DNA from: M269 sp964640795
Lineage (GTDB): Bacteria; Pseudomonadota; Gammaproteobacteria; Enterobacterales; Alteromonadaceae
DNA length: 64,000 nt
Direction of reading: 5' to 3'
Assembly: GCA_964640795.1 (NCBI GenBank)
Contig: CAZXIN010000019.1
Location: 1 to 64,000 of the forward strand
A model generated the notes under the pieces. It was given only the letters and a program-made list of their open reading frames with translations, did no database searches and was not told where the DNA came from. Shown piece by piece: positions 26,211 to 35,521 of the stretch. A program made the position numbers and the translations under genes. Within the stretch, counting starts at the first letter, position 1; the number at the start of each line of letters is the position of its first letter.

Positions 26211-26504
26211 ATGAAATTCACCCTAGAAAATTTACGAAAAAGAAAAGTTGTATTGGATAAAGTAACTATTCATTCTTTTGATATGAGCCTTTACTTAGTT
26301 GAACTCAACGTAGGACAACATAGTGGCATGCTTGTGGGTTCCAATGACCGGCCTTTGCACTTTCGAAGTGTTGAGCAAGTGAAAAATGAAATGGCAGATT
26401 TTCATATAAGGAATGCTCAGTTGAAGCATGAATCTCCTTTTGATGAGATGATTGGCAACCCTGAGAGCGCAAAGCAACCACTCATAGTACCCCTTTCTTG
26501 GTAG
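26211..26504 (+). CDS. DUF6482 protein
   Basis: This small protein of 97 residues from the ATG at 26211 (an upstream in-frame ATG at 26193 has no better ribosome-binding site) has the pattern of DUF6482: MKFTLENL, an IHSFDMSLYLVEL strand, GSNDRPLHFRSVEQVK and the typical ending SPFDEMIGNP followed by IVPLSW. It is probably cytoplasmic. The family is common in marine and pseudomonad-type gammaproteobacteria and has no known reaction. It follows the radical SAM gene by 90 bp but has its own spacing, so cotranscription is only possible. Confidence 0.75.
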   Translation: MKFTLENLRKRKVVLDKVTIHSFDMSLYLVELNVGQHSGMLVGSNDRPLHFRSVEQVKNEMADFHIRNAQLKHESPFDEMIGNPESAKQPLIVPLSW

Positions 26505-26586
26505 TTTATTCGGATAGATATTGTGATCCCTCAGGACATTCTATTGGTATAAATCTTCAATATTACCCTTCTGTTGAGTTAATCGT

Positions 26587-27111
26587 ATGAAGTACTTTTC
26601 TTTGGTAGTCGTTTTATTGGTGAGTGGATGTACTGTCTCTATAGATGGTGAAGACTACCTTGAGGCAACTCAACAATTTGATTTAGTAACATTCTTTGAT
26701 GGGAATGTTAAAGCTTGGGGCATTGTACAAGGCAGAAGAGGTGAATTAGTACAACGCTTTGAAGTCGATATTGCTGGTGAAGTGAAACAAGGTAATCTGA
26801 CGCTGGATGAAAGCTTTACTTATCAACTTGGGGATGGCGTTAAAAAGCGTATTTGGAACATTAGTGAACAAGGTGGCGGTAAATATGCTGGCAGCGCTGA
26901 TGATATTGCAGTCGCTCAAGGTCAAGTATTTGGGAATGCGTTTAACTGGGGATATGAAATGGATCTACCAGTCGGCGACACTACCTATCGTGTAAAGTTT
27001 GATGATTGGATTTGGGCTTTTGACAATAAGACCATCGTTAACCGTTCTTATATTAAAAAGTTTGGTATCACGATGGCCGAAGTGACTATATTTATGCAAA
27101 AGCAGAGTTAG
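26587..27111 (+). CDS. DUF3833 lipoprotein
   Basis: This 174-residue lipoprotein has the lipobox LVSGC at about residues 12-16. The mature part fits DUF3833: FDLVTFFDGNVKAWGIVQGR, FEVDIAGE, LDESFTYQLGDG and FDDWIWAFDNKTIVNRS. The family is predicted to form a lipocalin-like or small beta barrel in the envelope and often lies near lipid-modifying genes. Here the sterol-desaturase-like gene is 5 kb upstream and not adjacent. The end overlaps the convergent lipoprotein gene by 4 bp, so the two messages are complementary at their 3' ends. Confidence 0.88.
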   Translation: MKYFSLVVVLLVSGCTVSIDGEDYLEATQQFDLVTFFDGNVKAWGIVQGRRGELVQRFEVDIAGEVKQGNLTLDESFTYQLGDGVKKRIWNISEQGGGKYAGSADDIAVAQGQVFGNAFNWGYEMDLPVGDTTYRVKFDDWIWAFDNKTIVNRSYIKKFGITMAEVTIFMQKQS

Positions 27112-29501
27112 TCTAAACTGCGCAGAGTATTGGCATTTTCTTCATTTATATTGTTTTGATTCCCTTGAAGGAAGTTACTGCGCTCTAAGATCTCTGGATA
27201 TTGGCTTAAATCTAACTGCGTAAGTATGTTCATTCTGGGAGGAGAAACCAGATTAAAACTATCCTCAGGGAAGTTGCCACTAGTCGTTGAATCAAACGCT
27301 GTTATTCGGCGTTCCCATACGATGACACGATCATCTTCATCAACCGATACGATTTCCCAATCTCGTTTGCTGAACGATGTAAGGCTGTTGGATTCAATAG
27401 TGATGTTATTCTCTGTTTGTATCCAATTTTCGTCCCTGAATGGAATAAAGGCATCATTTGCCGTCAAGATAGAGCTGAAGACTGTTCCGTCATTATCAAA
27501 GTTATACCCGAAAATACGACTTGGTCTAAGAGTATTACCAACCCAGCTGTCTGTTAAAGTGCTTGCAATATGTGCGTTATATATTAAGGGTAACTCGGTA
27601 ACGATATTATCGGTAAACTCAGTGAAGCTATCATCAAACTGAGCAATGGTTGACGATTGTTGTAGTGTAATTTGGTTATCTATGAAGCGTGTAAGTCTCA
27701 CTTGGTATTCCTTACCGTTTAGTAAGAAAGGTTCAAACTCATAACGTTCATTTCCTCTCGTGAGGCTCAGTATACCAGCTGAAAGTGACCAGCTGTACTC
27801 TCGCTCATTGAAGCTTCCTGAGGCACTGCCATCGGAGTTTAAAGTCACTTTTTCGCGTATTAGTGTCTCAAAGCCACTTTCGGCTTCCATCGTCAGTGGT
27901 AACAGCCATTCGCCCTCAAGTTCATCTTGTGATAGTGCAGAAAATAAACTTTCACCGGTATTTGGGATGCTGACTGAAGTTACCTCAGGTATAGGCGTAA
28001 AAACTGGATTTGGGCCAAAACCCAGAGAATCAGGTAAAACAAGCTCTCTGATTGAGCGGGTTTCAATAATGGCTTGTATCTGAGAGCCACTACGATCCAC
28101 TAATGAAAAAGTACGCCCGGTCTCATTGATACGCACCAGAGTGCTAGATGCAGCCCCGGGGTTATTTAGAAGTAGGTTAGCAACCTCAATACCGTATTGT
28201 TGAGCTATAGTGATAAACTCTAATGAGAACCGGCTAGTAATAGGCGGCAAACTCTCCAGTAATACTCTATCGAGTGCTAGTTGTAAGCGATCGTCTTCAA
28301 ATGCCCAAGTAAAATCCGTGCTTGAATCAACAGAGCCTCTAATAGAATTTGTGAAAGGGAAATAGGTCCCTGTACCATCCATATGGAGAGTGTACGAGTC
28401 GGCATCTGGAACAATAAAACCTGCTTGTTGGGCAGGTAAAGCCAAAAGAGGTCTGTTAACTAGGTTGTTTGCTAAATCTTCAATGCCACTGTTTGTTGGT
28501 AGATTGCTGACTACAATCGAAATAGCCTCCTCAAGAGCATTTTGGTAGTTAATAAATGGGTCACCGACGTTATCTAATAACTCGTTGTTGGCCAAATATT
28601 GTTGAATAACATCTTGTGTGGTTGGTTGCTCATTATTGTTCAACAAGGACAGAGCAGTTATATTTTCATTAAATATAAAATCGTTGTTTGTAGTAATAAG
28701 TTGCATAAAAGCAGCGATGTTTAAAGCATCCTGTGCATTGACACTACTGATGGCATTCTCAAAGCTTTGGGATTCCTCAAATGGTTGGTTTTCATTAAGG
28801 TCCTCAACTATCAAAGAAAACGCCGTTGAAAGTAGGTTCAAATTCAGCCTAGTGAGTTCTCGTGGTGTCAAGACACGATCTTCACCGCTTTGCTCAATGA
28901 GTTGCTCAACATTACCTAACAAACTTCTGAGTAATGGCTGTTGTTCTGCATTGTTGGCGATGAGTTGGACAAATAAGTTTGTGTCGTCAACATTAATCAG
29001 GACACCGAACTCGCCATTACTGTCTATTGGAACTTGCGTACCTTCATTGTTCTCTCCTACTAAAATGGAAAGTGTTGCATCAGTACCATTTAAATCAGTG
29101 AGCGTTCCTGACAGCGTTAATGACTGCGATAGTGTCAGTGTTATATCAGCCTCAGCCGTTAATTCACCATCGGATATTCTATAAGTGATAGAGTCAGACC
29201 CAGCAAAGTTTTCCTGTGGAGTAAACTCTATTTGATTATTGACAATAGCGGCTGTACCAAAAGAAGGCTCAGTGACAATTTCTGTGATGGTTAATGAGTC
29301 TGATTCTGGGTCACTGTCGTTGGCTAGCACATCGATCGATATTACGGCGTTATTTAACGTTGTTGCTATATCTTGTGAAGCTGTTGGCGCTGTATTCGTC
29401 GATGTCGGGGCAGTTGGGTTTGTTGGTGTGTCAGAGCTTGAGCCTCCACATCCATATAACCCAGCCATAATAATACTCAGCAATAATGCTTTATTCTTCA
29501 T
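27108..29501 (-). CDS. Large lipoprotein with Ig-like (Big_9/VCBS-type) domain
   Basis: The 797-residue protein has the lipobox GLYGC followed by GGSSSD and a Thr/Pro linker. Residues of about 40-125 form an Ig/cadherin-like domain with the signature VLANDSDPESDSLTITE, FTPQENFAGSDSITYRISDG. The remainder shows no catalytic motif that I recognise and several regions of repeated Leu/Asn-rich strands. Such proteins are usually on the cell surface and serve in adhesion or as scaffolds. It is transcribed alone, convergent with DUF3833. Its start is the ATG at 29501. The long C-terminal part could belong to an unnamed family. Confidence 0.8.
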   Translation of the reverse strand: MKNKALLLSIIMAGLYGCGGSSSDTPTNPTAPTSTNTAPTASQDIATTLNNAVISIDVLANDSDPESDSLTITEIVTEPSFGTAAIVNNQIEFTPQENFAGSDSITYRISDGELTAEADITLTLSQSLTLSGTLTDLNGTDATLSILVGENNEGTQVPIDSNGEFGVLINVDDTNLFVQLIANNAEQQPLLRSLLGNVEQLIEQSGEDRVLTPRELTRLNLNLLSTAFSLIVEDLNENQPFEESQSFENAISSVNAQDALNIAAFMQLITTNNDFIFNENITALSLLNNNEQPTTQDVIQQYLANNELLDNVGDPFINYQNALEEAISIVVSNLPTNSGIEDLANNLVNRPLLALPAQQAGFIVPDADSYTLHMDGTGTYFPFTNSIRGSVDSSTDFTWAFEDDRLQLALDRVLLESLPPITSRFSLEFITIAQQYGIEVANLLLNNPGAASSTLVRINETGRTFSLVDRSGSQIQAIIETRSIRELVLPDSLGFGPNPVFTPIPEVTSVSIPNTGESLFSALSQDELEGEWLLPLTMEAESGFETLIREKVTLNSDGSASGSFNEREYSWSLSAGILSLTRGNERYEFEPFLLNGKEYQVRLTRFIDNQITLQQSSTIAQFDDSFTEFTDNIVTELPLIYNAHIASTLTDSWVGNTLRPSRIFGYNFDNDGTVFSSILTANDAFIPFRDENWIQTENNITIESNSLTSFSKRDWEIVSVDEDDRVIVWERRITAFDSTTSGNFPEDSFNLVSPPRMNILTQLDLSQYPEILERSNFLQGNQNNINEENANTLRSLD

Positions 29502-29727
29502 GTCCTTATCCCTTTACATTGATACCAAAGGCATCTCTTTCTAAATTCCAAGGTTATTATGTGATACTTTCGGGATATTTACTATAACGGTTGTCAGTTA
29601 CTTTAAATAATTAAGATCAACAGACTCTAGGATGGGCTTAAAGTTATCGGGCAACTCATTTGGTTATTTGTATTGGCTTTTTGATACGGTTAGTTTTAAC
29701 ACGGGTGGTATGTGAGAATAACAGGCG

Positions 29728-30243
29728 CTACTGTACACCAAATTCCACAGTCAGTAATTCTACAGATTGCTCAAAGGTAAGTGTTCTTACATCGCCTTTA
29801 CCCTCTACATTAATCGTGTTCACTTGTTCTGGCCAGATATCACGTAAAGCATGATGTGCGATGCTTAAGCCTTGGAGTTCAGGTGGTTGAGCGGTTTCCT
29901 GATACACCCAGAAAAACTTCCCTTCTAGCTCAAACCCTACTGATGACAATTCAACGCGTTTTTCATGCTGGTCGAACATAGCAAAACGCTCCGTAACGTA
30001 ATTGGCGAACTTTTGCTGTGACTCAATAGAACGATAGATGTCAGCATCCCCACCAAAAATCTTTTTAATGGCATGCTCAGCATCATGTAGATAAAAGCGG
30101 TGGCTAATTTCAATGTTGGTGGTTCTTGGATTAAACAATACAGAACTAATGGCTGCTTTTTGTTGATGTGCATGACTAAATTGTGCAAATAACATGTTAG
30201 TCAATACAAAGGCGATAAAGGTCAAAAGGTGTTGTTTTCTCAT
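29728..30243 (-). CDS. DUF6702 exported protein
   Basis: This 171-residue protein begins with a signal peptide (FIAFVLTNMLFAQFSHA, cleaved near SHA-HQ) and continues with the DUF6702 pattern: HQQKAAISSVLFNPRTTNIEISHRFYLHDAEHAI, YVTERFAMFD, GKFFWVYQETA and a closing strand VRTLTFEQSVELLTVEF. It is a small periplasmic protein of unknown role. It follows the M1 peptidase gene by 125 bp on the same strand, an association seen elsewhere, but a terminator-like hairpin lies just before its start, so its expression could be uncoupled from the peptidase. Confidence 0.82.
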   Translation of the reverse strand: MRKQHLLTFIAFVLTNMLFAQFSHAHQQKAAISSVLFNPRTTNIEISHRFYLHDAEHAIKKIFGGDADIYRSIESQQKFANYVTERFAMFDQHEKRVELSSVGFELEGKFFWVYQETAQPPELQGLSIAHHALRDIWPEQVNTINVEGKGDVRTLTFEQSVELLTVEFGVQ

Positions 30244-30261
30244 TTCTACCTCTGCTTAAAA

Positions 30262-30287
30262 CAGAAAAATGCGCCAAGTAGGCGCAT
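30262..30287 (-). terminator. Terminator between M1 peptidase and DUF6702 genes
   Basis: Read on the minus strand, ATGCGCC and GGCGCAT pair over 7 bp around TACTT and are followed by TTTTCTGTTTT. It ends about 20 bp before the DUF6702 start codon, so it could act as an attenuator between two genes of one unit. Confidence 0.75.
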
Positions 30288-30314
30288 ATGCATAATACTC
30301 ATTAGGCTCTATAT

Positions 30315-30338
30315 GTGACACCTAATATAAGGTGTCAC
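30315..30338. repeat. 8-bp inverted repeat in the M1-DUF6702 gap
   Basis: GTGACACC and GGTGTCAC pair perfectly around an AT-only spacer of 8 bp. It has no T-run on the minus strand. It may be a stabilising hairpin at the end of the M1 message or an operator for the DUF6702 gene. Confidence 0.5.
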
Positions 30339-30368
30339 GAGACAAAGAATAACCCTTAGTTACATTGA

Positions 30369-32804
30369 TTATTCTTTTGTTTTCAGTTCAGTTTTTATGT
30401 CTTGCATAATATCGCGCTGAACCTTACCAGAGCGTGCTTTTTGCTTATATGCTTCGATACGTGATGGAATGATCTGACGTGGATAATGATTATTATCTAC
30501 ATTAGTGTCAGCCGTTTCCCAACGTGGATCAACAACAACACTTTGGAGTTCTTTATCTTTATCCGTCACGATAAGTTTTTGAACGGCTTTGTGTGTGCGG
30601 CGCCAGATCTCAGCAGGAATGCGAACCTCATCTTTCGTACCGTCAGTGAATGTCAACTCAAGAATGATAGGCATAACCAAACCACCTTGGTTAGAAAACT
30701 CTAACACATAATAGTTTTTATCTTCTTTGATAGCGCGGTCGAATGTTTTACGTTCCCAGTCTTCCAAGCCATCTAAAAATTTATTGTAACCATTACGTTC
30801 TTTATTGGTGACAGTGAAACGATCATTGTCGTCATAGAAATCTTTAATATCGCTATTACGCTCAATCCAAAGAGACTGGCCTGCGGCTCTGTTACGCTCA
30901 TCAGTTAGAGAGAGTGGCTTATCAAGCTCTTTTTGACGTTGACGGGCGAAGTCGATATCTGGATCTTTTGTATCCAAACGAAGCTTAGATACACGATCAA
31001 GAGAGATATCTACGTGATCTGTACTATAGAACCAACCACGCCAGAACCAGTCAAGATCAACACCAGATGCTTCTTCCATAGTACGGAAGAAATCTGCAGG
31101 TGTAGGGCGCTTAAACATCCAACGTTGCGCATATTCCTTGAATGCAAAGTCAAACAACTCACGACCTAAGATAGTCTCACGCAAGATATTCAGTGCTGCT
31201 GCTGGCTTAGTATAACCATTAGGCCCCAAGCGAAGCACGCTGTCTGATTGTGTCATAATAGGCACTTGTGTTTCAGATTTCATATAATCAACAACGTCAC
31301 GTGGCTCAACGCCCCATGGAATATTGGGATCCCATTCGCGACCGGCAACACCGTCTAGGAAACTGTTAAGGCCTTCGTCCATCCAAGTCCATTGACGTTC
31401 ATCTGAGTTAACCGTCATAGGGAAGTAAATATGACCTACCTCGTGGATAACAACACCGATAAGGAAGCGCTTCTCTGCTAACGAGTATGTACGTGAGCCA
31501 TCATCTTGTAAGTCAGTACGTGGGCCATTGAACGTAATCATGGGGTATTCCATACCACCGACAGGGCCGTTAACTGATTGAGCTACCGGATATGGGTAAT
31601 CAAATGAGAAACGAGAATAAACTTCCATCGTATGGACAATTGATTCAGTAGAATACTTTTCCCAAAGCTCGCCACCTTCTTTAGGATAGAAAGACATGGC
31701 CATGACAAGAGGCTGAATGTCGCCACCTTGCTGATAGCCTTTGGCATCCCAAATGAACTTACGTGATGAAGCCCATGCAAAGTCACGTACATTCTTGGCA
31801 TTGAAGTGCCATGTTTTTTCTTTGTCAGTACCTTTTTTCTCGTTTTCTAATGCTTCTTTAGCAGTGACAACGAAAACAGGGCGTTTACTTGTTTCAGCTT
31901 CTTTCAAGCGCTTAATTTGTTTCTTAGTTAAAACATCTTTGGGATTAACGAGATCACCGGTAGAAGAAACGATGTGATCAGCCGGTACTGTCATTTCAAC
32001 GTCGTAGTTACCGAACTCTAATGTGAATTCGCCACGACCGATAAACTCTTTATTTGTCCACGCTTCGTAATCAGTGTAGGCATGCAAACGCGGGAACCAT
32101 TGGGCGAGTAGGAATATATCGTTGCCGCCTTCGTTTTCATCGTCAGGGAAGTGCTCATAACCTGAACGTGCTGATACAGCATCTTCTTCTACAATGTTAA
32201 AGCCATAGTCAATTGAAAACTCTACTGACTGAGATGGCTTAAGTCTTTGTGGTAAGTCAACGCGCATGTTAGTGCCAACAATCACGTAATGCAGAGGTTT
32301 ACCATTAGCGTCTTTAACAGCTTTGATGTTATAACCTAATTCGACGTCGTCCGTGAAATGCTGGCGACGCAGTGCACCAAGGCTCAATTGTGCTGGCTTG
32401 TTCCCTTCGGCTGCTTTTGCTGCTGGCCCACGACCACCAATGCCACCAAAGGTTGTTGTTAAGGCGGACATCGAGTCGTTGCGGAACTTATTCTGATCGA
32501 GTTGAAGCCATAGGTATTTCAGCGTATCAGGAGAGTTGTTCTTATAAGTAATCGTTTCGCTACCACTTATTGAGCGCTTTGCTTCGTCGAGACGAACCTT
32601 GATTTTGTAGTCAACTTTTTGTTGCCAGTACTGATGCCCAGGCTCGCCGGCAGCGTTACGGTATACATTGGGGGTCGGTAGTGACTCGTCCAATTGGCGA
32701 AATTTATCTTCGAAATCGCCTTTTGTCTGCTTTATCGCACCCAAAGCACTTACTGAAGTTATACTGGTCAGTAGTACCACTAACCACATTGCGCGTTTTG
32801 TCAT
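30369..32804 (-). CDS. Exported M1-family metallopeptidase
   Basis: This 811-residue protein has a signal peptide ending SVSALGA and belongs to the M1 (aminopeptidase N-like) zinc peptidases: VNGPVGGMEYPMITF is the substrate-binding GxMEN-like loop with a Tyr for Asn, VVIHEVGHIYFPM is the zinc site HEXXH at about residue 450, and WMDEGLNSFLDG gives the third zinc ligand Glu about 18 residues later. It should trim peptides in the periplasm. The N-terminal half is the beta domain that caps the active site. The group is common in marine gammaproteobacteria and Bacteroidetes. It diverges from proB with 315 bp between. Confidence 0.93.
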   Translation of the reverse strand: MTKRAMWLVVLLTSITSVSALGAIKQTKGDFEDKFRQLDESLPTPNVYRNAAGEPGHQYWQQKVDYKIKVRLDEAKRSISGSETITYKNNSPDTLKYLWLQLDQNKFRNDSMSALTTTFGGIGGRGPAAKAAEGNKPAQLSLGALRRQHFTDDVELGYNIKAVKDANGKPLHYVIVGTNMRVDLPQRLKPSQSVEFSIDYGFNIVEEDAVSARSGYEHFPDDENEGGNDIFLLAQWFPRLHAYTDYEAWTNKEFIGRGEFTLEFGNYDVEMTVPADHIVSSTGDLVNPKDVLTKKQIKRLKEAETSKRPVFVVTAKEALENEKKGTDKEKTWHFNAKNVRDFAWASSRKFIWDAKGYQQGGDIQPLVMAMSFYPKEGGELWEKYSTESIVHTMEVYSRFSFDYPYPVAQSVNGPVGGMEYPMITFNGPRTDLQDDGSRTYSLAEKRFLIGVVIHEVGHIYFPMTVNSDERQWTWMDEGLNSFLDGVAGREWDPNIPWGVEPRDVVDYMKSETQVPIMTQSDSVLRLGPNGYTKPAAALNILRETILGRELFDFAFKEYAQRWMFKRPTPADFFRTMEEASGVDLDWFWRGWFYSTDHVDISLDRVSKLRLDTKDPDIDFARQRQKELDKPLSLTDERNRAAGQSLWIERNSDIKDFYDDNDRFTVTNKERNGYNKFLDGLEDWERKTFDRAIKEDKNYYVLEFSNQGGLVMPIILELTFTDGTKDEVRIPAEIWRRTHKAVQKLIVTDKDKELQSVVVDPRWETADTNVDNNHYPRQIIPSRIEAYKQKARSGKVQRDIMQDIKTELKTKE

Positions 32805-33119
32805 TCGTATCTCCTATCGAGCGCTTATTGGATCAGTCAACAAACGCGAGCGCGTAAAAATACACGTATTGTGCCTAAATGCCTAGTATGACCTGATTAA
32901 ATAGTTAATATCTGAGTTCAGTGACATTTACAGTTTATTAACAATACCTAGTTTTTTCTTGGTTTAGGCTGATTCTAAAAGAGAAATGGCTATTTTTTAG
33001 AGAAAAGTAGGACGTTTTGTCATTATTTTGTGTTTTTAAGTATGTTTTTTTCCATTATTTTCGTAATCTTGGGATATGTTGTATTTGATCAAGTGTTTTT
33101 ATCCTTTAAAGAGAATTGA
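32805..33119. other. 315-bp divergent promoter region (M1 peptidase / proB)
   Basis: The region is AT-rich and holds the two divergent promoters by necessity. No gene, hairpin or clear operator stands out. AAAGAG about 8 bp before the proB ATG is its ribosome-binding site. Confidence 0.5.
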
Positions 33120-34217
33120 ATGAAGCCTTTTACTTGGCAGCGGACTGTTATAAAAGTCGGTAGCTCACTTATCGCACCTGATGGATATGAGTGCAGTGGG
33201 ACCTATTTATTGCCATTAGCACGCTTTGTTACTGCGAGCTTGTCACAAGGAAAAGAGATCATTTTGGTCTCTTCAGGGAGTGTTGCAGCAGGACGTAGAA
33301 AAATAGACTATCGTCACACACCTTCGATTGCTGAAAAACAAGCTATGGCAGCTATTGGTCAGATGCAGATGATGGCTAATTGGCAACGCTTTTTTGATAT
33401 CCCTTGTGCACAGATATTATTAACAGCTGACGATTTACATAATCGTGCTCGTTATGTGAATATCCAAAACACATTAAGAGAGTTATTAAATAACAAAGCC
33501 CTACCCATTGTTAATGAAAACGATACGGTGGCAGTCAATGAACTGAAAGTAGGCGACAACGACAACTTGGCTGCTTATGCCGCTTTGGTTGCGCAAGCTG
33601 ACACCTTGATTATCTGCTCTGATATTGACGGGCTATTTACTGCGGATCCTCGTAAGGATGACTCTGCTGCACTAATGGAAGAGGTCGTCGATATCGATGA
33701 ATCCATCTATGCTATAGCTGGTGGAGCCGGTTCTAATGTTGGTACAGGAGGTATGCGAACAAAGATTGAAGCCGCCGATAAGTGCACTAAAAGTGGTATT
33801 CAGACGTTGATTGTCAATGGTCGCCAAGGCGCTGTTTTCGACACATTACTTGAAGGTAAGACTGCTGGAACGCATTTTTTACCGAAATTAAATAAAGATA
33901 AAGCACGTACTGGATGGATAAGGCATACATTAAAGGCAAAAGGCGAAGTACATATTAATTCCGGTGCAAAGCAAGCCTTAACGGTATCTGGCGCTTCACT
34001 TTTACCCGCAGGTGTCGTCGATGTTGTTGGTGATTTCAAGTCTGGGGAAGCGGTTAACATTGTCTGTGAAAAACATATTTTCGCAAAGGGTATTTGTTTG
34101 TACAGCTCGGTCGATATGGCTCTCATTCAAGGGCTTCAGAGTGATCAGATAGAAGAGACACTAGGCTTCATAGCGGGTGATGCAGCCATTCATCGAGATA
34201 ACTTAGTGTTGTTGTAA
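33120..34217 (+). CDS. proB: Glutamate 5-kinase
   Basis: This 365-residue enzyme phosphorylates glutamate to glutamyl 5-phosphate, the first step of proline synthesis. The amino acid kinase domain shows TVIKVGSSLI at the start, ILVSSGSVAAGR, LPIVNENDTVAVNELKVGDND and GTGGMRTKIEAA. The C-terminal PUA domain follows (GEVHINSGAKQALTVSGASL, about residues 280-300), as in E. coli ProB, where it takes part in regulation. The product is passed to ProA, encoded 46 bp downstream. Length and motifs are normal. Feedback inhibition by proline is known for the family. Confidence 0.98.
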   Translation: MKPFTWQRTVIKVGSSLIAPDGYECSGTYLLPLARFVTASLSQGKEIILVSSGSVAAGRRKIDYRHTPSIAEKQAMAAIGQMQMMANWQRFFDIPCAQILLTADDLHNRARYVNIQNTLRELLNNKALPIVNENDTVAVNELKVGDNDNLAAYAALVAQADTLIICSDIDGLFTADPRKDDSAALMEEVVDIDESIYAIAGGAGSNVGTGGMRTKIEAADKCTKSGIQTLIVNGRQGAVFDTLLEGKTAGTHFLPKLNKDKARTGWIRHTLKAKGEVHINSGAKQALTVSGASLLPAGVVDVVGDFKSGEAVNIVCEKHIFAKGICLYSSVDMALIQGLQSDQIEETLGFIAGDAAIHRDNLVLL

Positions 34218-34263
34218 TTAAGGCCAGTGAATATTTGGCGTAAGTAATAAATAGGTAAGTAAA

Positions 34264-35520
34264 GTGACTTTTTCTATGACGGAATCTGCCGAACAAGCAA
34301 AGCTTGCGGCAAGACAACTAGCGAAGCTAACCGCAAATCAAAAAAATGCGGTGTTGCGCGATATTGCAGAGCAATTGAAATGCCAGACTGCACATATATT
34401 GATTGCCAATGCAGCAGATTTAGACGCCGCAAGTGAGAGTGGTTTAAGCGATGCCATGATCGATCGCCTTAGGTTAACAACAGAAGGTATTCATTCGATT
34501 GCTAAAGCAGTTCGTGATATTGCGGAACAGCCCGACCCTGTCGGGAGTATTCGAAATATAGAGCGCATGCCTAGCGGTATTCAAGTTGGAAAAATGCGTA
34601 TCCCTCTTGGGGTGATAGCTATGATTTATGAATCCCGTCCTAACGTCACTATCGATGCCGCTGCACTGTGTTTGAAAGCAGGAAATGCTGTTGTGTTAAG
34701 AGGCGGAAAAGAAGCCTTAAATTCAAACTTGGCATTAGCAAAGTGTATTGATGTGGCGTTGGAAAAAAATGGTGTTGATCAAGCAGCGGTCATTGTTGTC
34801 TCCAATCCAGACCGAGCCATCATGGAAGAGCTAATGACACTGAATCATGCTATCGATTTAATTATTCCGCGAGGTGGGGAAGGGCTTATTCGCTACGTAT
34901 CTGCTAATAGCCGTATCCCCGTCATTCAACACTATAAAGGTGTGTGTCACTTATACGTAGACGATGACGCTGATATTGAAAAAGCAATTAGCTTACTGGA
35001 AAACGGAAAAACACAACGAACAGGTGTATGTAATTCGTTGGAGACCTTGTTGATTCATAAGAATATTGCTCCAACCTACTTACCTAAGGTTGCTGAGCTA
35101 TTCACAAAACATAAAGTTAAATTACATACTTGTGAAGTCAGTATGGACTTCTTTAGTGAACATGATGTGAGTCTGGCAACAGAAGATGATTGGCATGCAG
35201 AGTATTTAGCTATGGAGATTGCAGTAAAGGTTGTCGATAGCTTTGAGCAGGCGATTGAGCATATAGAAACATATAGCTCAGGGCATACTGAGGTTATTGC
35301 AACTGAAAATTACAGTCGCGCGCAGGCTTTTATTCGTCAGATTAATTCCGCTGTGGTTATGGCGAATGCGTCATCACGATTTTCCGATGGCGGTGAGTTA
35401 GGGTTAGGGGCAGAAATCGGTATTTCGACCAGTAAGCTTCATGCCTATGGTCCTATGGGTGCGGAGTCGCTTACTACTGAGAAGTTCATTGTCTTAGGTG
35501 ACGGAGAAGTGAGAGTTTAA
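34264..35520 (+). CDS. proA: Glutamate-5-semialdehyde dehydrogenase
   Basis: This 418-residue enzyme reduces glutamyl 5-phosphate to the semialdehyde with NADPH, the second step of proline synthesis. Landmarks: RIPLGVIAMIYESRPNVTID in the cofactor region, GNAVVLRGGKEA, IIPRGGEGLIRYV and QRTGVCNSLETLL with the catalytic cysteine. The GTG at 34264 is chosen because TAGGTAAG lies 5-12 bp upstream; the ATG at 34276 has no ribosome-binding site. It is the second gene of the proBA operon and is followed after 1 bp by a LysE-type exporter, an unusual third member that could control amino acid overflow. Confidence 0.97.
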   Translation: MTFSMTESAEQAKLAARQLAKLTANQKNAVLRDIAEQLKCQTAHILIANAADLDAASESGLSDAMIDRLRLTTEGIHSIAKAVRDIAEQPDPVGSIRNIERMPSGIQVGKMRIPLGVIAMIYESRPNVTIDAAALCLKAGNAVVLRGGKEALNSNLALAKCIDVALEKNGVDQAAVIVVSNPDRAIMEELMTLNHAIDLIIPRGGEGLIRYVSANSRIPVIQHYKGVCHLYVDDDADIEKAISLLENGKTQRTGVCNSLETLLIHKNIAPTYLPKVAELFTKHKVKLHTCEVSMDFFSEHDVSLATEDDWHAEYLAMEIAVKVVDSFEQAIEHIETYSSGHTEVIATENYSRAQAFIRQINSAVVMANASSRFSDGGELGLGAEIGISTSKLHAYGPMGAESLTTEKFIVLGDGEVRV

Positions 35521-35521
35521 G

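Noticed and set aside
28618..29184. 188-codon plus-strand frame
   Set aside because: It lies wholly antisense to the Ig-like lipoprotein gene, has no ribosome-binding site and reads as Ser/Val-rich noise.
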